A DNA stretch of 64,000 nucleotides from UBA6623 sp965238125. Its GTDB lineage: Bacteria > Acidobacteriota > Terriglobia > Bryobacterales > UBA6623. The translations under genes were made by a program, and so were the position numbers. This document shows positions 7,285 through 17,072 of the stretch, in pieces. The notes under the pieces are model-generated. The model searched no databases. It was not told the DNA's origin and saw only the letters and a list, made by a program, of their open reading frames with translations. The stretch is taken from the NCBI GenBank assembly GCA_965238125.1, contig OZ250179.1:5828001-5892000 (forward strand). The letters run 5' to 3'. How positions within the stretch are numbered: position 1 is the stretch's first letter; every line of letters starts with the position of its first letter.

Positions 7285-8711
7285 GAGACAATCCCTAAAG
7301 CAAACTCGAGACGGGTCAGCACGGTGTCACGCCCGAGCACCTCGAGCGTTTCGAAAAGCGGCGGCGCATTCTTGCGCCCGCACACCGCGACGCGGACGGG
7401 CTGGAACGTCTGTCCCGCCTTCAGCTCGAGTTCAGCGGCAGCGGCGCGGAGCGCTGCCTCAAGTGTTGCGTGATCGAAGGCGGGCACGGTGGACAGAACT
7501 TCCTTCGACTTTCGGAGCGCCCGCTCGGCCATGGCGGCATCTCCCTTTTTGGGGATCAATTCGGCGGGATCGTAAGACCGCGGTTGGGTGAAGAAGAAAT
7601 CGGCGACAGTGCCCACATCGCGCAATAAACGGATTCGCTCACGGATAAGCGGAGTTACGGCGCGAAGCTTTTCCGGCACGGCATTCGTAAACCCGGCTTG
7701 TTGGGCGTAGGGCATCAATTGCCGCGCGAGGTCATCGACATCGAGCGCCCGGATATGCTCGGCATTCAGCCACACGGCCTTTGGATCGAAGGGTTCCTCG
7801 TCGGTGAAGTTGACGGTTGCGTTGCTGCGGTTGATGCCGTCGAGCGAGAATAGCTCGACAAGCTCGTTGCGCGACATCTTCTCGCGGTCATTCTTTGGCG
7901 ACCACCCGAGCAGGGAAAGGAAATTTACGAACGCATGCGGCAGGAAACCGGCGTCGCGATATGTGGTCACGCTGACCACCGAGCCGTGGATGCGTTTGGA
8001 AAGCTTTGCGCCGTCAGGCGCCATCAACAGCGGCAGGTGAGCCGTCATCGGCGCCTCGACGCCAAGCGCTTCGAAGATCAGCACGTGTTTGAACGTGTTC
8101 GCCAGATGTTCTTGGCCGCGCAGGATGTCGGTGATGCGGAGATCGGCATCGTCGGCGCAGGAGGCCATGTGATAGGTCGGCATGCCGGTCGAGCGCAGCA
8201 GCGCAAAATCCTCGAGGTCGCCGGTTACCTTGCGAACGGTCCCGTAGACGGAATCCGATACAACAACCTCCGGGCGTGAGTCGCGCGGCACTCTGAAGCG
8301 CAGGACGAAGGGCTCGCCCGCGTCGGCCCGGCGATCGCTCTGCTCGCGGGTGATCTCGCGCATGCCCGGATTGAAAAGCCATCCCGCGCTCGGATTCTCA
8401 AGCGCCGCGGAGGCGGGCGTGAAGTCGCGATAGGCAAGCCCCTTTTCGAAAATAGCCCAGGCGGCCCGGCGATGGAGATCGAGGCGGTCGGATTGACGGT
8501 AGAACTCGTCCCAGCCCAGTTCGAGCCATTGGAGACCTTCGTGGATGGAATCGAGAGAGGTCTGCGTGTTCCGTTCGACGTCGGTATCGTCGATGCGGAG
8601 AACTACGACACCGCCCTGGTGGCGGGCATGAAGCCAATTGAAGATGAATGTTCGAGCGCCCCCTATGTGAAGGTAACCGGTGGGCGAGGGCGCAAAGCGG
8701 ACGCGTGTCAT
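7281..8711 (-). CDS. gltX: Glutamyl-tRNA synthetase
   Basis: Charges tRNA-Glu with glutamate. The 476-aa class I synthetase has FAPSPTGYLHIGGAR at the N-terminus (HIGG ~15-18) and KLSKR (~236-240) as its KMSKS motif. The LRITDILRGQEHLANT block is typical of GluRS. The gene is first in a two-gene unit with glnS, overlapping by four bases. The adjacent pair of paralogous synthetases may explain balanced Glu/Gln charging. A specialised or non-discriminating GluRS cannot be excluded, but the presence of GlnRS makes a discriminating enzyme likely. Confidence 0.96.
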   Translation of the reverse strand: MTRVRFAPSPTGYLHIGGARTFIFNWLHARHQGGVVVLRIDDTDVERNTQTSLDSIHEGLQWLELGWDEFYRQSDRLDLHRRAAWAIFEKGLAYRDFTPASAALENPSAGWLFNPGMREITREQSDRRADAGEPFVLRFRVPRDSRPEVVVSDSVYGTVRKVTGDLEDFALLRSTGMPTYHMASCADDADLRITDILRGQEHLANTFKHVLIFEALGVEAPMTAHLPLLMAPDGAKLSKRIHGSVVSVTTYRDAGFLPHAFVNFLSLLGWSPKNDREKMSRNELVELFSLDGINRSNATVNFTDEEPFDPKAVWLNAEHIRALDVDDLARQLMPYAQQAGFTNAVPEKLRAVTPLIRERIRLLRDVGTVADFFFTQPRSYDPAELIPKKGDAAMAERALRKSKEVLSTVPAFDHATLEAALRAAAAELELKAGQTFQPVRVAVCGRKNAPPLFETLEVLGRDTVLTRLEFALGIVS

Positions 8712-9469
8712 GCTTAGAAACTTAAAGAATAGCTCAGCGGCACCCGGCCAAGACGAAGCGAGATCTTACCGGGCGGTTGAGTTCCGAGTCGCGCCTCGCA
8801 AGCTGTGGCACGAGAACGACTTCCACTCCCGGAGAAAGAACAATACCGGCCGCAAACGTCGATTGGAACCAGAAGCCCCGTTGTATCTCCGATAAGGTTA
8901 GCACCGAGAAACGCCCTTCCGGCCGCGCATCAGCAGGCAACCTCGGCACTGGGCCGCGGCGAACTCCGCCGGAAGTTCGACTTCAATTTCGCGCGGCATC
9001 GACGTCGGCGAGAGATCCGTACGCCTTGTATTCGGGTAAGCGCGTGACAGTTGGCATGATCGTGGAAGCGCTTGCTGCCGGCCAGGCGATCGAGCAGTTG
9101 CTCTTCGATTTCCCCTATCTGGAAGAGGAGAACTCTTTGGTCAACGTCGTCAACAGGACGCGGCCGGTCTCGCCGTAGTCCACAACGCTATCCATACCGT
9201 TGGGGTCGACGGCGAGCTTTGGCTCGGCCTCGCCGTGCTTAGGATAGCGGTCGTGTCAAGCCGGTTTTGGCCGAGTTCGGGAGCACGCCCAATTCAAAAC
9301 GCATAGACCCGTGCGTCCTCGCGGTGCGACTTCGTTCCTACCGCTCTATCGCAAGCGACGACCTCTCTCGCTACACAGCACTCTTCCAGGCTGGTCGCAT
9401 GCGATAGAGCACTGAGATATCCCAACAATAATCCGCGGGACGAGCGATATGTAGTTCGTTTTGGGGGAC
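8712..9469. other. Gene-poor stretch with a DUF433-like remnant and a dispersed repeat
   Basis: No intact gene is supported. On the plus strand about 9010-9165, translation gives SGKRVTVGMIVEALAAGQAI and EQLLFDFPYLEEEN, a clear match to the DUF433 helix-turn-helix antitoxin-like fold. It lacks a convincing start, and its end is degenerate, so it is probably a fossil. At 9219-9285 lies a copy of the repeat GCTTAGGATAGCGG ... TGTCAAGCCGG, also present at 40755-40819. At 9449 begins the flank shared with 3222. Confidence 0.45.
9219..9285. repeat. Dispersed intergenic repeat copy (family of 40755-40819)
   Basis: The segment TCGCCGTGCTTAGGATAGCG, then GTGTCAAGCCGGTTTTGGCC and AGTTCGGGAG, is nearly identical to 40762-40819. 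A weaker relative lies at 40272-40334. All copies are intergenic. Confidence 0.6.
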
Positions 9470-12217
9470 TTAGTCCTCACGCTCGCGGAACTCTTCGTAC
9501 CAATTCAGGACGATGTGGATGGAAGGTCGATTCGCTTGCTCGTCTTCCACGTCTTCGACAATGACGAATCGTCGCCCGTCGGCGGAAACGTCGTACTGAT
9601 ACTCGATGACCATACCAGGGAATCGCGGGAGGCGGAATAGCGGCTTGGGCGACCCTACCGAGAACTCTCCCACGGTCGAAACGGCAACCGCCGTCAGGGT
9701 CTCCCCCTCGATGAAAAAAAGCTCCCCTCCGTCCTTGCGCCAAAGCGGTTGCCGACCACCGTTTGCCGTGACCTGCCGTTTACCACTGCCTTGTGGAAAC
9801 GAGCGCACGTAGATTTCATTTCGGCCCGACTCGTTTGAATTGTAAGCAAGAAAACGCCCGTCTGGAGAGAGCTGTCCATTGGTCTCCGAAAACTCGGTCT
9901 GAAGAAAGACGTGCGCCTCAAAAGTGCCGTCTTGCGGTTTGCGCTGAAGATACCCAATGTCCCACCCGGTCCGTGGACCCGCAATCGTGTAGAGCAGAAT
10001 TTGGCCGTCAGCCGACCAGCTCTGCGGGAATTCGAGTACGGCCGCGCCCATTAGAAATGTTGCTTCGCCGCTGCCGTCGGCCGATCGAATGAAGATGTCC
10101 TGATTGCCTCGCCGGTTGGAGCTGAAGGCAATCTCCTTCCCCGATGGAGACCACACCGGGGAATCGTCGTCACCCGGGTCGAATGTCAGGCGCGTGCTTA
10201 CGGAGCGATCTACGTCGTGCACCCAAATGTCCAGGTCTCCGCCCTGGGCAAACTTAACCGCCACGCGCCGTCCGTCAGGGGACAATGCCGGTTCCAACAT
10301 CCCTTGCTGTGGCCGGCCCATCACGCCCAGTTTCTGTCCGGCGCGGTCGAACCAGGCCAACTGACGCGGCCTAGCGTCCTCGAAGTCAACGGCCACCAAC
10401 GTACCGTCATCCGCCAGACTCGGGTCGGCCAGTCCCTCCGCGACACGGAACGCTTCTCCGGTGGCGCGCAGCGTCTCGATCGAGAACGGCAAAGCCCACA
10501 ACCCCGCCTCACGAACATTCGTTTGGTACACGATATGCCCACTCGGAGAATAGATGGGGAAAGCACCCGCTGTCAGCGCCGAGAACTGACCGTTTTCGAG
10601 GTTCTTGACGGCAATCTCTTGATCGTTCACCGTCCCCACAGTGAAAACGATGGTGCGCGCAGCGGCATCTTCGGGCAAGAACGAGGGAAACCAGTTGCCC
10701 CTTCCCCTTTCGGTAACCTCGCGTTCGAATAACAACCTCGGCTCCCCGCCCTGATCGGGGATTTCGAAAACCCTCGGAGGCAGCCCCGCGCTGAACACAA
10801 TCGAGTGGCCGTCCGGGCTCCACGAACCTGAAGCATACCCGTCCCGGTGGACCGGAGACAGGGTGATCACCGAGCCCCCCTCAACGGGAACCTTTTTCAA
10901 ACTGTCGTCCGCGACGAATCCGATGAACCGACTGTCAGGCGACCAGAATATCCCGTCGGGAAGGGCGCCCTCGGTTCCCGCCAGCATCCGCGGTTCTTGG
11001 TGCTCGATATCCCGTACCCAGAGTGTCGGTTCGTCCCCGGCTGCCACGTAGACGATATGCTTCCCATTGGGTGAAATCGCTGCCCGGCTGCGGGTGGTGT
11101 CTACGGCTACAGGATGGAGATTCTCCGGGGTGAATGAAAACCGGCGCACCGCAGGCTCGAGAGTTTCTTCATCGAAGCGAACGAAAGAAACGACCAAGAG
11201 CGCGATCAGCAGCACGGCCGAGACTACGGCGAGCAGCCGCTCACGGTTCGTGAGGGTTCTTGTTCTGTGTTGGACTGAGTCCACACCGGAGACTGTTGCG
11301 CGCCCGCCCGGTTCACGCCCTTCGGAGTCGGCGACCGCCGCGAAAGCGCGTTGCTCACGCGAGCCCGCGGGCGGGGTTCTCACGATCGTCGAGCGGCCCG
11401 ACTCCAGTTTCTTTTGAAGGCTCTTCAGATCGACCGCCAGATCACCCGCGTCCTTATAACGCTCTTCGCGGTCTTTCGCGAGACACTTGGCGACGAACAC
11501 CTCCAACTCCATCGGCACACCCGCGCGAACCCCCGTGATTGGCTCGTGCTCCTCGTTGAGGATCTCGTAGACCAGCGCCTGATCGTAAAGGCCCTTGAAC
11601 GGCCGTTGCCCGCACACCATTTCGTAGAGAACGCACCCCAGTGCCCAAATGTCGGTGCGGTTATCGACCTCCGCCCCCTCGGCCTGCTCGGGCGACATGT
11701 AGGCGACCGTCCCGAGCGTCGTATCGAACTTAGTGAGTTTGGAACCCTCGGTCAGCAAGGCCAGCCCGAAGTCCATCACCGTGACGTGGCCCTTGTCGTC
11801 CACGATCACGTTGCCCGGTTTGATGTCGCGGTGGACGACACCCTTTTCGTGAGCGGCTTCCAGTCCGTTAGCAATTTGTTGGGCGATATCGAGGGCTTCG
11901 AGGATCTTCAGCGGCCCTTGCTCGATCTTCTTGTCGAGACTGTCGCCTTCAATGAAGGCCATTGCCAAAAAGGTTTGGCCCTCCTCTTCGCCGATTTCGT
12001 AAACGGGGCAGACGTTGGGGTGATGCACCGACGCCGCGGCCTTGGCTTCCCGGTGAAAGCGCTTGTTGGCTTCCTCGTCTTTCAGTAGGTGAGCAGCCAG
12101 GAACTTGAGGGCGACGGGCCGGCCGAGTTTGGTGTCCTCGGCCTTGTAGACGACACCCATCCCGCCTTCACCGAGTTTCTCGGTGATCTTGTAGTGGGAG
12201 ATGGTTTGGCCGATCAT
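9470..12217 (-). CDS. Transmembrane Ser/Thr protein kinase with C-terminal TolB-like propeller
   Basis: A 915-aa receptor-type kinase. The cytoplasmic kinase domain spans ~9-270, with glycine loop GEGGMGVVYKAED, catalytic HRDIKPGN (~129-136), DFG (149-151) and activation segment GTVAYMSPEQAEG, so it looks active. One membrane helix spans ~328-347. The extracytoplasmic part (~360-915) contains repeated PD40/TolB blades such as SPDSRFIGFV, SPDGHSIVFSAG and SPSGKEIAFSSNRRG. The propeller probably senses a periplasmic ligand. This architecture is abundant in Acidobacteriota. The last codons are duplicated as a relic near 3222-3285. The substrate is unknown. Confidence 0.93.
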   Translation of the reverse strand: MIGQTISHYKITEKLGEGGMGVVYKAEDTKLGRPVALKFLAAHLLKDEEANKRFHREAKAAASVHHPNVCPVYEIGEEEGQTFLAMAFIEGDSLDKKIEQGPLKILEALDIAQQIANGLEAAHEKGVVHRDIKPGNVIVDDKGHVTVMDFGLALLTEGSKLTKFDTTLGTVAYMSPEQAEGAEVDNRTDIWALGCVLYEMVCGQRPFKGLYDQALVYEILNEEHEPITGVRAGVPMELEVFVAKCLAKDREERYKDAGDLAVDLKSLQKKLESGRSTIVRTPPAGSREQRAFAAVADSEGREPGGRATVSGVDSVQHRTRTLTNRERLLAVVSAVLLIALLVVSFVRFDEETLEPAVRRFSFTPENLHPVAVDTTRSRAAISPNGKHIVYVAAGDEPTLWVRDIEHQEPRMLAGTEGALPDGIFWSPDSRFIGFVADDSLKKVPVEGGSVITLSPVHRDGYASGSWSPDGHSIVFSAGLPPRVFEIPDQGGEPRLLFEREVTERGRGNWFPSFLPEDAAARTIVFTVGTVNDQEIAVKNLENGQFSALTAGAFPIYSPSGHIVYQTNVREAGLWALPFSIETLRATGEAFRVAEGLADPSLADDGTLVAVDFEDARPRQLAWFDRAGQKLGVMGRPQQGMLEPALSPDGRRVAVKFAQGGDLDIWVHDVDRSVSTRLTFDPGDDDSPVWSPSGKEIAFSSNRRGNQDIFIRSADGSGEATFLMGAAVLEFPQSWSADGQILLYTIAGPRTGWDIGYLQRKPQDGTFEAHVFLQTEFSETNGQLSPDGRFLAYNSNESGRNEIYVRSFPQGSGKRQVTANGGRQPLWRKDGGELFFIEGETLTAVAVSTVGEFSVGSPKPLFRLPRFPGMVIEYQYDVSADGRRFVIVEDVEDEQANRPSIHIVLNWYEEFRERED

Positions 12218-12344
12218 GGAGTGCGGCTGTCCGGGCCTTTATGGCTTGTCCAATTCTATCCCGAACAATACCTGGCGACAATCCTTCCGGCCGGCTATCG
12301 AATCGTCAGGGCGGTAATTCCTGTTGGCAATCGCGGTTTTTGAC

Positions 12345-12833
12345 TCATTCCGCGGCGGTTCGTTGCACAATACGGCCGAATTGCTGCCCGCCGTGGTCGC
12401 CGCTGCTCCATGTCCCGACATACTGGCCGTCGTGGAACAGCACCCGCGCCGTGAAGGTGCCCAGCCCCGGGATCGTCGTATCCGTGAGGGTGATGATCGG
12501 AGTGTCGTCGGCCCACAGAATTCGTACCGGCACCGGCACTGTCACATCGTGATCGCCGTACTTGATACGGGCGTGGATCAACCAATAGTCGTCCCCGGGC
12601 ATGTTCGTGATCTTCTCGATCTCGTAATATTCCGGGTGAACGCCCTCTTTCCCCTTCAATGTGAAATGGCCTTCCAGCGCAACGCCTTGCATCGATTCCT
12701 GAAACTTCGCTTCCAGTTCCGTCCGGCGAACCGCCTCCTCATCGGGCGAGGAAGAGCAGGCGAGCACAAGGACCGACGCAAGGACCGGCGCAACGACCGC
12801 TACCCACCTCCACACACCGCGTTTACTCGCCAT
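12345..12833 (-). CDS. Hypothetical lipoprotein
   Basis: A 162-aa protein with a lipoprotein signal (MASKRGVWRW, hydrophobic VVAPVLASVLVLAC, lipobox Cys near residue 27) followed by a charged linker. The mature part is rich in beta-type sequence, e.g. DDYWLIHARIKYGDHDVTV and GTFTARVLFHDGQYVGTW. I chose the ATG at 12833 because it places the signal peptide at the N-terminus; the upstream ATG at 12875 would add a poor extension. It lies between leuS and the kinase on the same strand. It is not LptE, which is encoded at 45190. Function unknown. Confidence 0.7.
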   Translation of the reverse strand: MASKRGVWRWVAVVAPVLASVLVLACSSSPDEEAVRRTELEAKFQESMQGVALEGHFTLKGKEGVHPEYYEIEKITNMPGDDYWLIHARIKYGDHDVTVPVPVRILWADDTPIITLTDTTIPGLGTFTARVLFHDGQYVGTWSSGDHGGQQFGRIVQRTAAE

Positions 12834-12941
12834 ATTCACCCCTCGGGCCCACAAAATCGCTACCCAACGTACCACGCCCTTCGGCCTTCAATCGGACTCG
12901 CCCTGCCGTCGTCTGCCGGCAGTAGCGCCTTGGGCCGGTTG

Positions 12942-15386
12942 TCAGCCCACCACAAAGTTAACCAACTTCCCCGGCACCACCACAACCTTGCGAATCGTCT
13001 TGCCTTCAAAATGCGCCGCCACCTTGGGATCGGCCTTGGCCGAGGCCTCGATCTCATCCTTGTCGGTGCCCTCGGCGACCGCCACGCGTGAACGCAATTT
13101 CCCATTGACCTGTACGATGATTTCGACCACGTCTTCGGCGGCAAGCTCGGGATCAAACTCCGGCCACGCCGCGTGCAGCACGGGACCCTCGCGGCCCAGC
13201 TCCGCCCACAACTCCTCGGCCATGTAAGGGGCAAACGGCCCCAGCAACAGAACCAGCTTCGGCAACACCTCCGCAAGCACCCCGGGCGACAAGTCTTCTT
13301 CGCGGGCATAGAGCAGGTTGGTCAGCTCCATCACCGCCGCCAACGAGGTATTGAAATGCCAACGCGTCTCGAAATCATGCGTGACTTTGCGAATCGTCTG
13401 ATGCAGTTTCCGAAGCACCGCCTTGTCGGCGTCGTTGGAGGCCCCCTTCCCTTCGACGCCGAGGTCGTCCGCGCGCCGCGTGACAAAACGATAGACGCGG
13501 CTCAAGAACCGCGACATGCCCTCAACACCCGCATCCCGCCAATCGACGTCTTTTTCCGGGGGCGCGGCGAAGAGCGCGAACATCCTCACGGTATCGGCCC
13601 CATACTTGTCGACCGCGATGTCGGGCGAAACCACGTTGCCCTTATTCTTCGACATCTTGGCCCCGTCGCGAATCACCATCCCTTGGGTAAAAAGGCGTTT
13701 GGTCGGCTCGTTCCAAGTAATCAACCCCAGGTCGCGCATGACTTTCGTAAAGAACCGCGCATAGATCAAGTGCAGCACGGCGTGCTCGACGCCGCCGATG
13801 TATTGGTCGATCGGAAACCAAGCCGCGACTTTCTTCGGGTCGTAGGGCGCTTGGTCGTTGCGCGGGTCGCAGTAACGATAGAAATACCAGGAGGAGTCGA
13901 CGAAGGTATCCATCGTGTCGCACTCCCGGCGCGCCGCGCCGCCGCACTTCGGGCAAGCCACGTTGACGAATTCGGGAACTTCCAGCAACGGCGAACTGCC
14001 CGCGCCGGTCAGCTTCACGTTCAACGGCAGCAACACCGGCAAATCTTGCTCGGGAACGGGAACGACGCCGCACGAGGAACAGTGGATCATCGGAATCGGC
14101 GTGCCCCAGTAGCGCTGCCGCGAAATGCCCCAGTCCTTGAGGCGATAGGTCACAGCGCCCTCGGCGAAACCGTGCTCGGCGCCCCAGGCCATCATCGTGA
14201 CCTTGGCTTGCTCGGTCGGGATTCCGTTGAAGGGGCCGGAATCCTCGACCACGCCGTACTCCGCGAAAGCCTCTTCCATCGTCTCGGCATCGGCCAACTC
14301 GCCGTCCGCCGGCCGAATCACCGGACGAATCGCGATGCCGTATTTCTTACAGAACTCAAAGTCGCGTTGGTCGTGCGCCGGTACGGCCATAATCGCGCCC
14401 GCGCCGTATTCCATCAAAACGAAGTTGCCGACCCAAAGCGGGACCTTCTCCTCGCTATAAGGATTGACCGCGTAGTGCTCGGTGAAGAAGCCTTCCTTTT
14501 CGAGGTCGTCGGGGTTTAGCGCCGCCCGCTTGCGAATCATCTCGTCGGCCTTCTCACGCAAGCCGAACTGATCGACCAGCGGATGTTCGGGCGCGAGGAT
14601 CGCGCAAGTCGCGCCGTAAATCGTGTCGACCCGCGTCGTGAAAACGCGGATCTTCGTCCCGTCGTCTTCCAAGCGAAAATCAATGTGCGTGCCTTCGGAG
14701 CGCCCGATCCAGTGGCGCTGCATGGTCATCACGCGCTCGGGCCAACCGCCTTCGAGCTCTTCCAAGTCATCGAGCAATTCTTGCGCGTAGTCCGTCGTTT
14801 TCCAGAACCACTGTTCGAGCGAACGCTGCTCGACCGGCGTGTCTTCATGCCGCCAGCAGCAGCCGTCAACGACTTGCTCATTAGCCAGCACCGTCGCGCA
14901 CTCGGGACACCAGTTCACCTGCGCCTGTTTGCGGTACGCCAACCCGCGCTCGTACATCTTCAGAAAGAACCACTGGTTCCAGCGGTAGTATTCCGGTTCG
15001 CAACTCGAGATTTCCGTCTCCCAGTCGTAGCTGAAACCGAAACGCGCGTGCTGCTGTTTCATCCGCGCGATGTTCGAGCGCGTCCACTCCCCGGGTTCGC
15101 GGTTGTTCTTGATGGCGGCGTTTTCGGTGGGTAGCCCGAAGGAATCCCAGCCCATCGGATGCAGCACGCGAAAACCGCGCATCCATTTGTAGCGAGCCAG
15201 AGCGTCTCCGATCGAATAGTTGCGAATGTGCCCGATGTGCAGCGACCCGCTCGGGTACGGAAGCATCTCGAGGACGTAGTATTTCGGCCGCGAGAGATCT
15301 TTGTCACCGCGGTAGATGTCGGAGGCTTCCCAAATCTGTTGCCACTTGGGTTCGATTCGCCGCGGATCGTATTTCTTTTCAGGCAT
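12942..15386 (-). CDS. leuS: Leucyl-tRNA synthetase
   Basis: Charges tRNA-Leu. The 814-aa class I synthetase has the HIGH motif at ~50-53 (PSGSLHIGHIRNYSIGD), the editing domain insert with a TRVDTIYGAT block, and KMSKNKGNVVSPD as KMSKS loop near residue 575. It ends with the anticodon-binding and C-terminal domains (IIVQVNGKLRSRVAV). Length matches the bacterial family. It is followed on the same strand by the lipoprotein gene 108 bp downstream. Confidence 0.97.
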   Translation of the reverse strand: MPEKKYDPRRIEPKWQQIWEASDIYRGDKDLSRPKYYVLEMLPYPSGSLHIGHIRNYSIGDALARYKWMRGFRVLHPMGWDSFGLPTENAAIKNNREPGEWTRSNIARMKQQHARFGFSYDWETEISSCEPEYYRWNQWFFLKMYERGLAYRKQAQVNWCPECATVLANEQVVDGCCWRHEDTPVEQRSLEQWFWKTTDYAQELLDDLEELEGGWPERVMTMQRHWIGRSEGTHIDFRLEDDGTKIRVFTTRVDTIYGATCAILAPEHPLVDQFGLREKADEMIRKRAALNPDDLEKEGFFTEHYAVNPYSEEKVPLWVGNFVLMEYGAGAIMAVPAHDQRDFEFCKKYGIAIRPVIRPADGELADAETMEEAFAEYGVVEDSGPFNGIPTEQAKVTMMAWGAEHGFAEGAVTYRLKDWGISRQRYWGTPIPMIHCSSCGVVPVPEQDLPVLLPLNVKLTGAGSSPLLEVPEFVNVACPKCGGAARRECDTMDTFVDSSWYFYRYCDPRNDQAPYDPKKVAAWFPIDQYIGGVEHAVLHLIYARFFTKVMRDLGLITWNEPTKRLFTQGMVIRDGAKMSKNKGNVVSPDIAVDKYGADTVRMFALFAAPPEKDVDWRDAGVEGMSRFLSRVYRFVTRRADDLGVEGKGASNDADKAVLRKLHQTIRKVTHDFETRWHFNTSLAAVMELTNLLYAREEDLSPGVLAEVLPKLVLLLGPFAPYMAEELWAELGREGPVLHAAWPEFDPELAAEDVVEIIVQVNGKLRSRVAVAEGTDKDEIEASAKADPKVAAHFEGKTIRKVVVVPGKLVNFVVG

Positions 15387-15533
15387 GGAATAAATCAGCG
15401 ACGAGGGTTGGGCCTGAAGCCTCGCTCAACCGTTCCTCTAGTGTAAAGCGACAGCCCATCGTCCGGCCCGGAAATGCGGGCGATCGGCGCCCAGTAGTGA
15501 CAAACCCTCGTGTGTGTCCTGGTCGTAGGGCGC

Positions 15534-16930
15534 TCAAGCGGCGTGAACGCCGTTGGGGGCAGGTTGATGTGGGGCCCCGGCTTGCGGCGGCGAGTTCAGC
15601 CCGGTGGAATCCATCAGCTTGGGGTAGCGTGGGTCGTCTCGAATGCAGTCGAGCCAGGGCTCGGCCTCCACCCAGACCATGCAGTCGGAGCGCTGCTCGA
15701 CGGCTTTCGAAAACCATGCAAAGGCTTGGTCGAGGTCTTCGAGCACCGAATAGCATTGCGCTATCTCGTAGGCGCATACGTAGTCGCGGCCGACGCCCTG
15801 CTCGAGTTCAGGCATGAGTTTGCGGGCCTCGTCCATCCGCCCAAGGAGCGCATAGCCATTCTGGAGAAACGTGACAGGCCATGGGCTCCGCTCTTGTTCC
15901 ACGGCCGCCCGGAGTTCCTCGATACCTCGGCCCGGACTGCCGTCGAGGATATAAGCCCTGCCCATCAGGCATCTTGCCACGGTGAATTCCGGGGCAATCC
16001 GTAGCGTCTGCTCCCCCTGCGCGACGGCGGCCTTGTAATCGCGAGCGAGTACGTCGGTCACTTGGGCTTCGAAGTTGGTTGGAGCGTCCAACGGCGCCAG
16101 CTCCAGTGCGTATCGGATCGCTTCTCTCGCCTGGGAAGTCCGGCACTCAGAGTTGAATGTAGCGGCCAGCAGGCGGTAAGCGTGGTTGCTGCGCGGGTTT
16201 CGCTCGATCGCCAGGCGGACGGCTTGGCGAGCTCCGTGACGATCCCAGTCATAGTAAAGCCGGACCATTCCGAGCACGGCGTAGGCTTGGTCGAGCGAGT
16301 CATCGAGTTCCAGCGCGCGCAGCGCCGATTCGCGGGCCTTGGGCATGGCTTCGCCCGGGGCGCAGTGCAGGCTCGAAAGCTGCGCGTGGGCATGCGCAAG
16401 CTCGGAGTGCGCCGGGGCGTGACGCGGGTCGAGAGCAATCGCCTTTTGAAACAGCCGGACGGCCTGCAACAGCTTGTTGGGCGTCGCTTGGTTTACCAGG
16501 ACCCGCCCCTCGAGGACCAACCGATACGCTTCGGGGTGGCCGCGCCGTTTCGACGGCAGGGGCGGCTCGGGCAGCGGCTCGCGAAGATGGAACTCAGGCT
16601 GATACCCGCCCTTGGGACTTCGATCACGCAGCGGTCGCCGCGTCCTTCTGTTTCGTAGTAGCGAGCCAAGCGAGCCCGCAGCCTGCGGGCTTGTACCCTC
16701 ACGATGGTGTCGCTGCGCGGGTCGAATGACTCACCACGGTCGAAAACTTCAACGCCGAGCGTATATTCCTTGATGAATTCCGCGTCGTTCCCGATGGAAT
16801 GCCCCACCAAATACCGCAAGAGTCGGCTCAATCGCACGGCGCGAGCGAAAGTTTGCCCCGCGAGAATCTTCTCGAGTTGGGCCCTGGTTTCAGCGCCGCT
16901 AACGGTGCCGGTAGCGGTGCGTTCCGCCAT
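15534..16930 (-). pseudogene. DNA-binding/TPR regulator-like gene with a one-base frameshift
   Basis: Two overlapping frames together encode one protein. The N-part (start MAERTATG at 16930) contains RLSRLLRYLV ... EYTLGVEVFDRGESFDPR and VRVQARRLRARLARYY, the winged-helix-like N-terminal module of large cyclase/TPR regulators. The C-part (from ~16600) is a TPR array (LFQKAIALDPRHAPAHSELA and later repeats). The expected join VPKGGYQPEF is broken because a C run reads CCC instead of CCCC (plus-strand GGG at 16614-16616). A sequencing indel is as likely as a genuine mutation. If intact, the protein would be ~465 aa. Confidence 0.75.
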
Positions 16931-17072
16931 GGTGTTCCTAGTATACGCCGGCGTGCAAGAACTGCCACGTTCGCGAAGCCGCGCCAAATGTCACCCCATG
17001 TCACTTCCCATCGCCCAATAGCTGTTCTAGACTGCTGCTACGGCCCTCATCCGTTTAAGGGAGATAGACATC

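Noticed and set aside
8734..8949. 71-aa minus-strand frame upstream of gltX (GRFSVLTLSEIQRGFWFQS)
   Set aside because: Weakly reminiscent of a Uma2-type C-terminus, but too short and without a start signal; not supported as a gene.
13173..14519. Long 448-aa plus-strand frame opposite leuS
   Set aside because: Antisense shadow of leuS; high GC leaves long open frames on the other strand.
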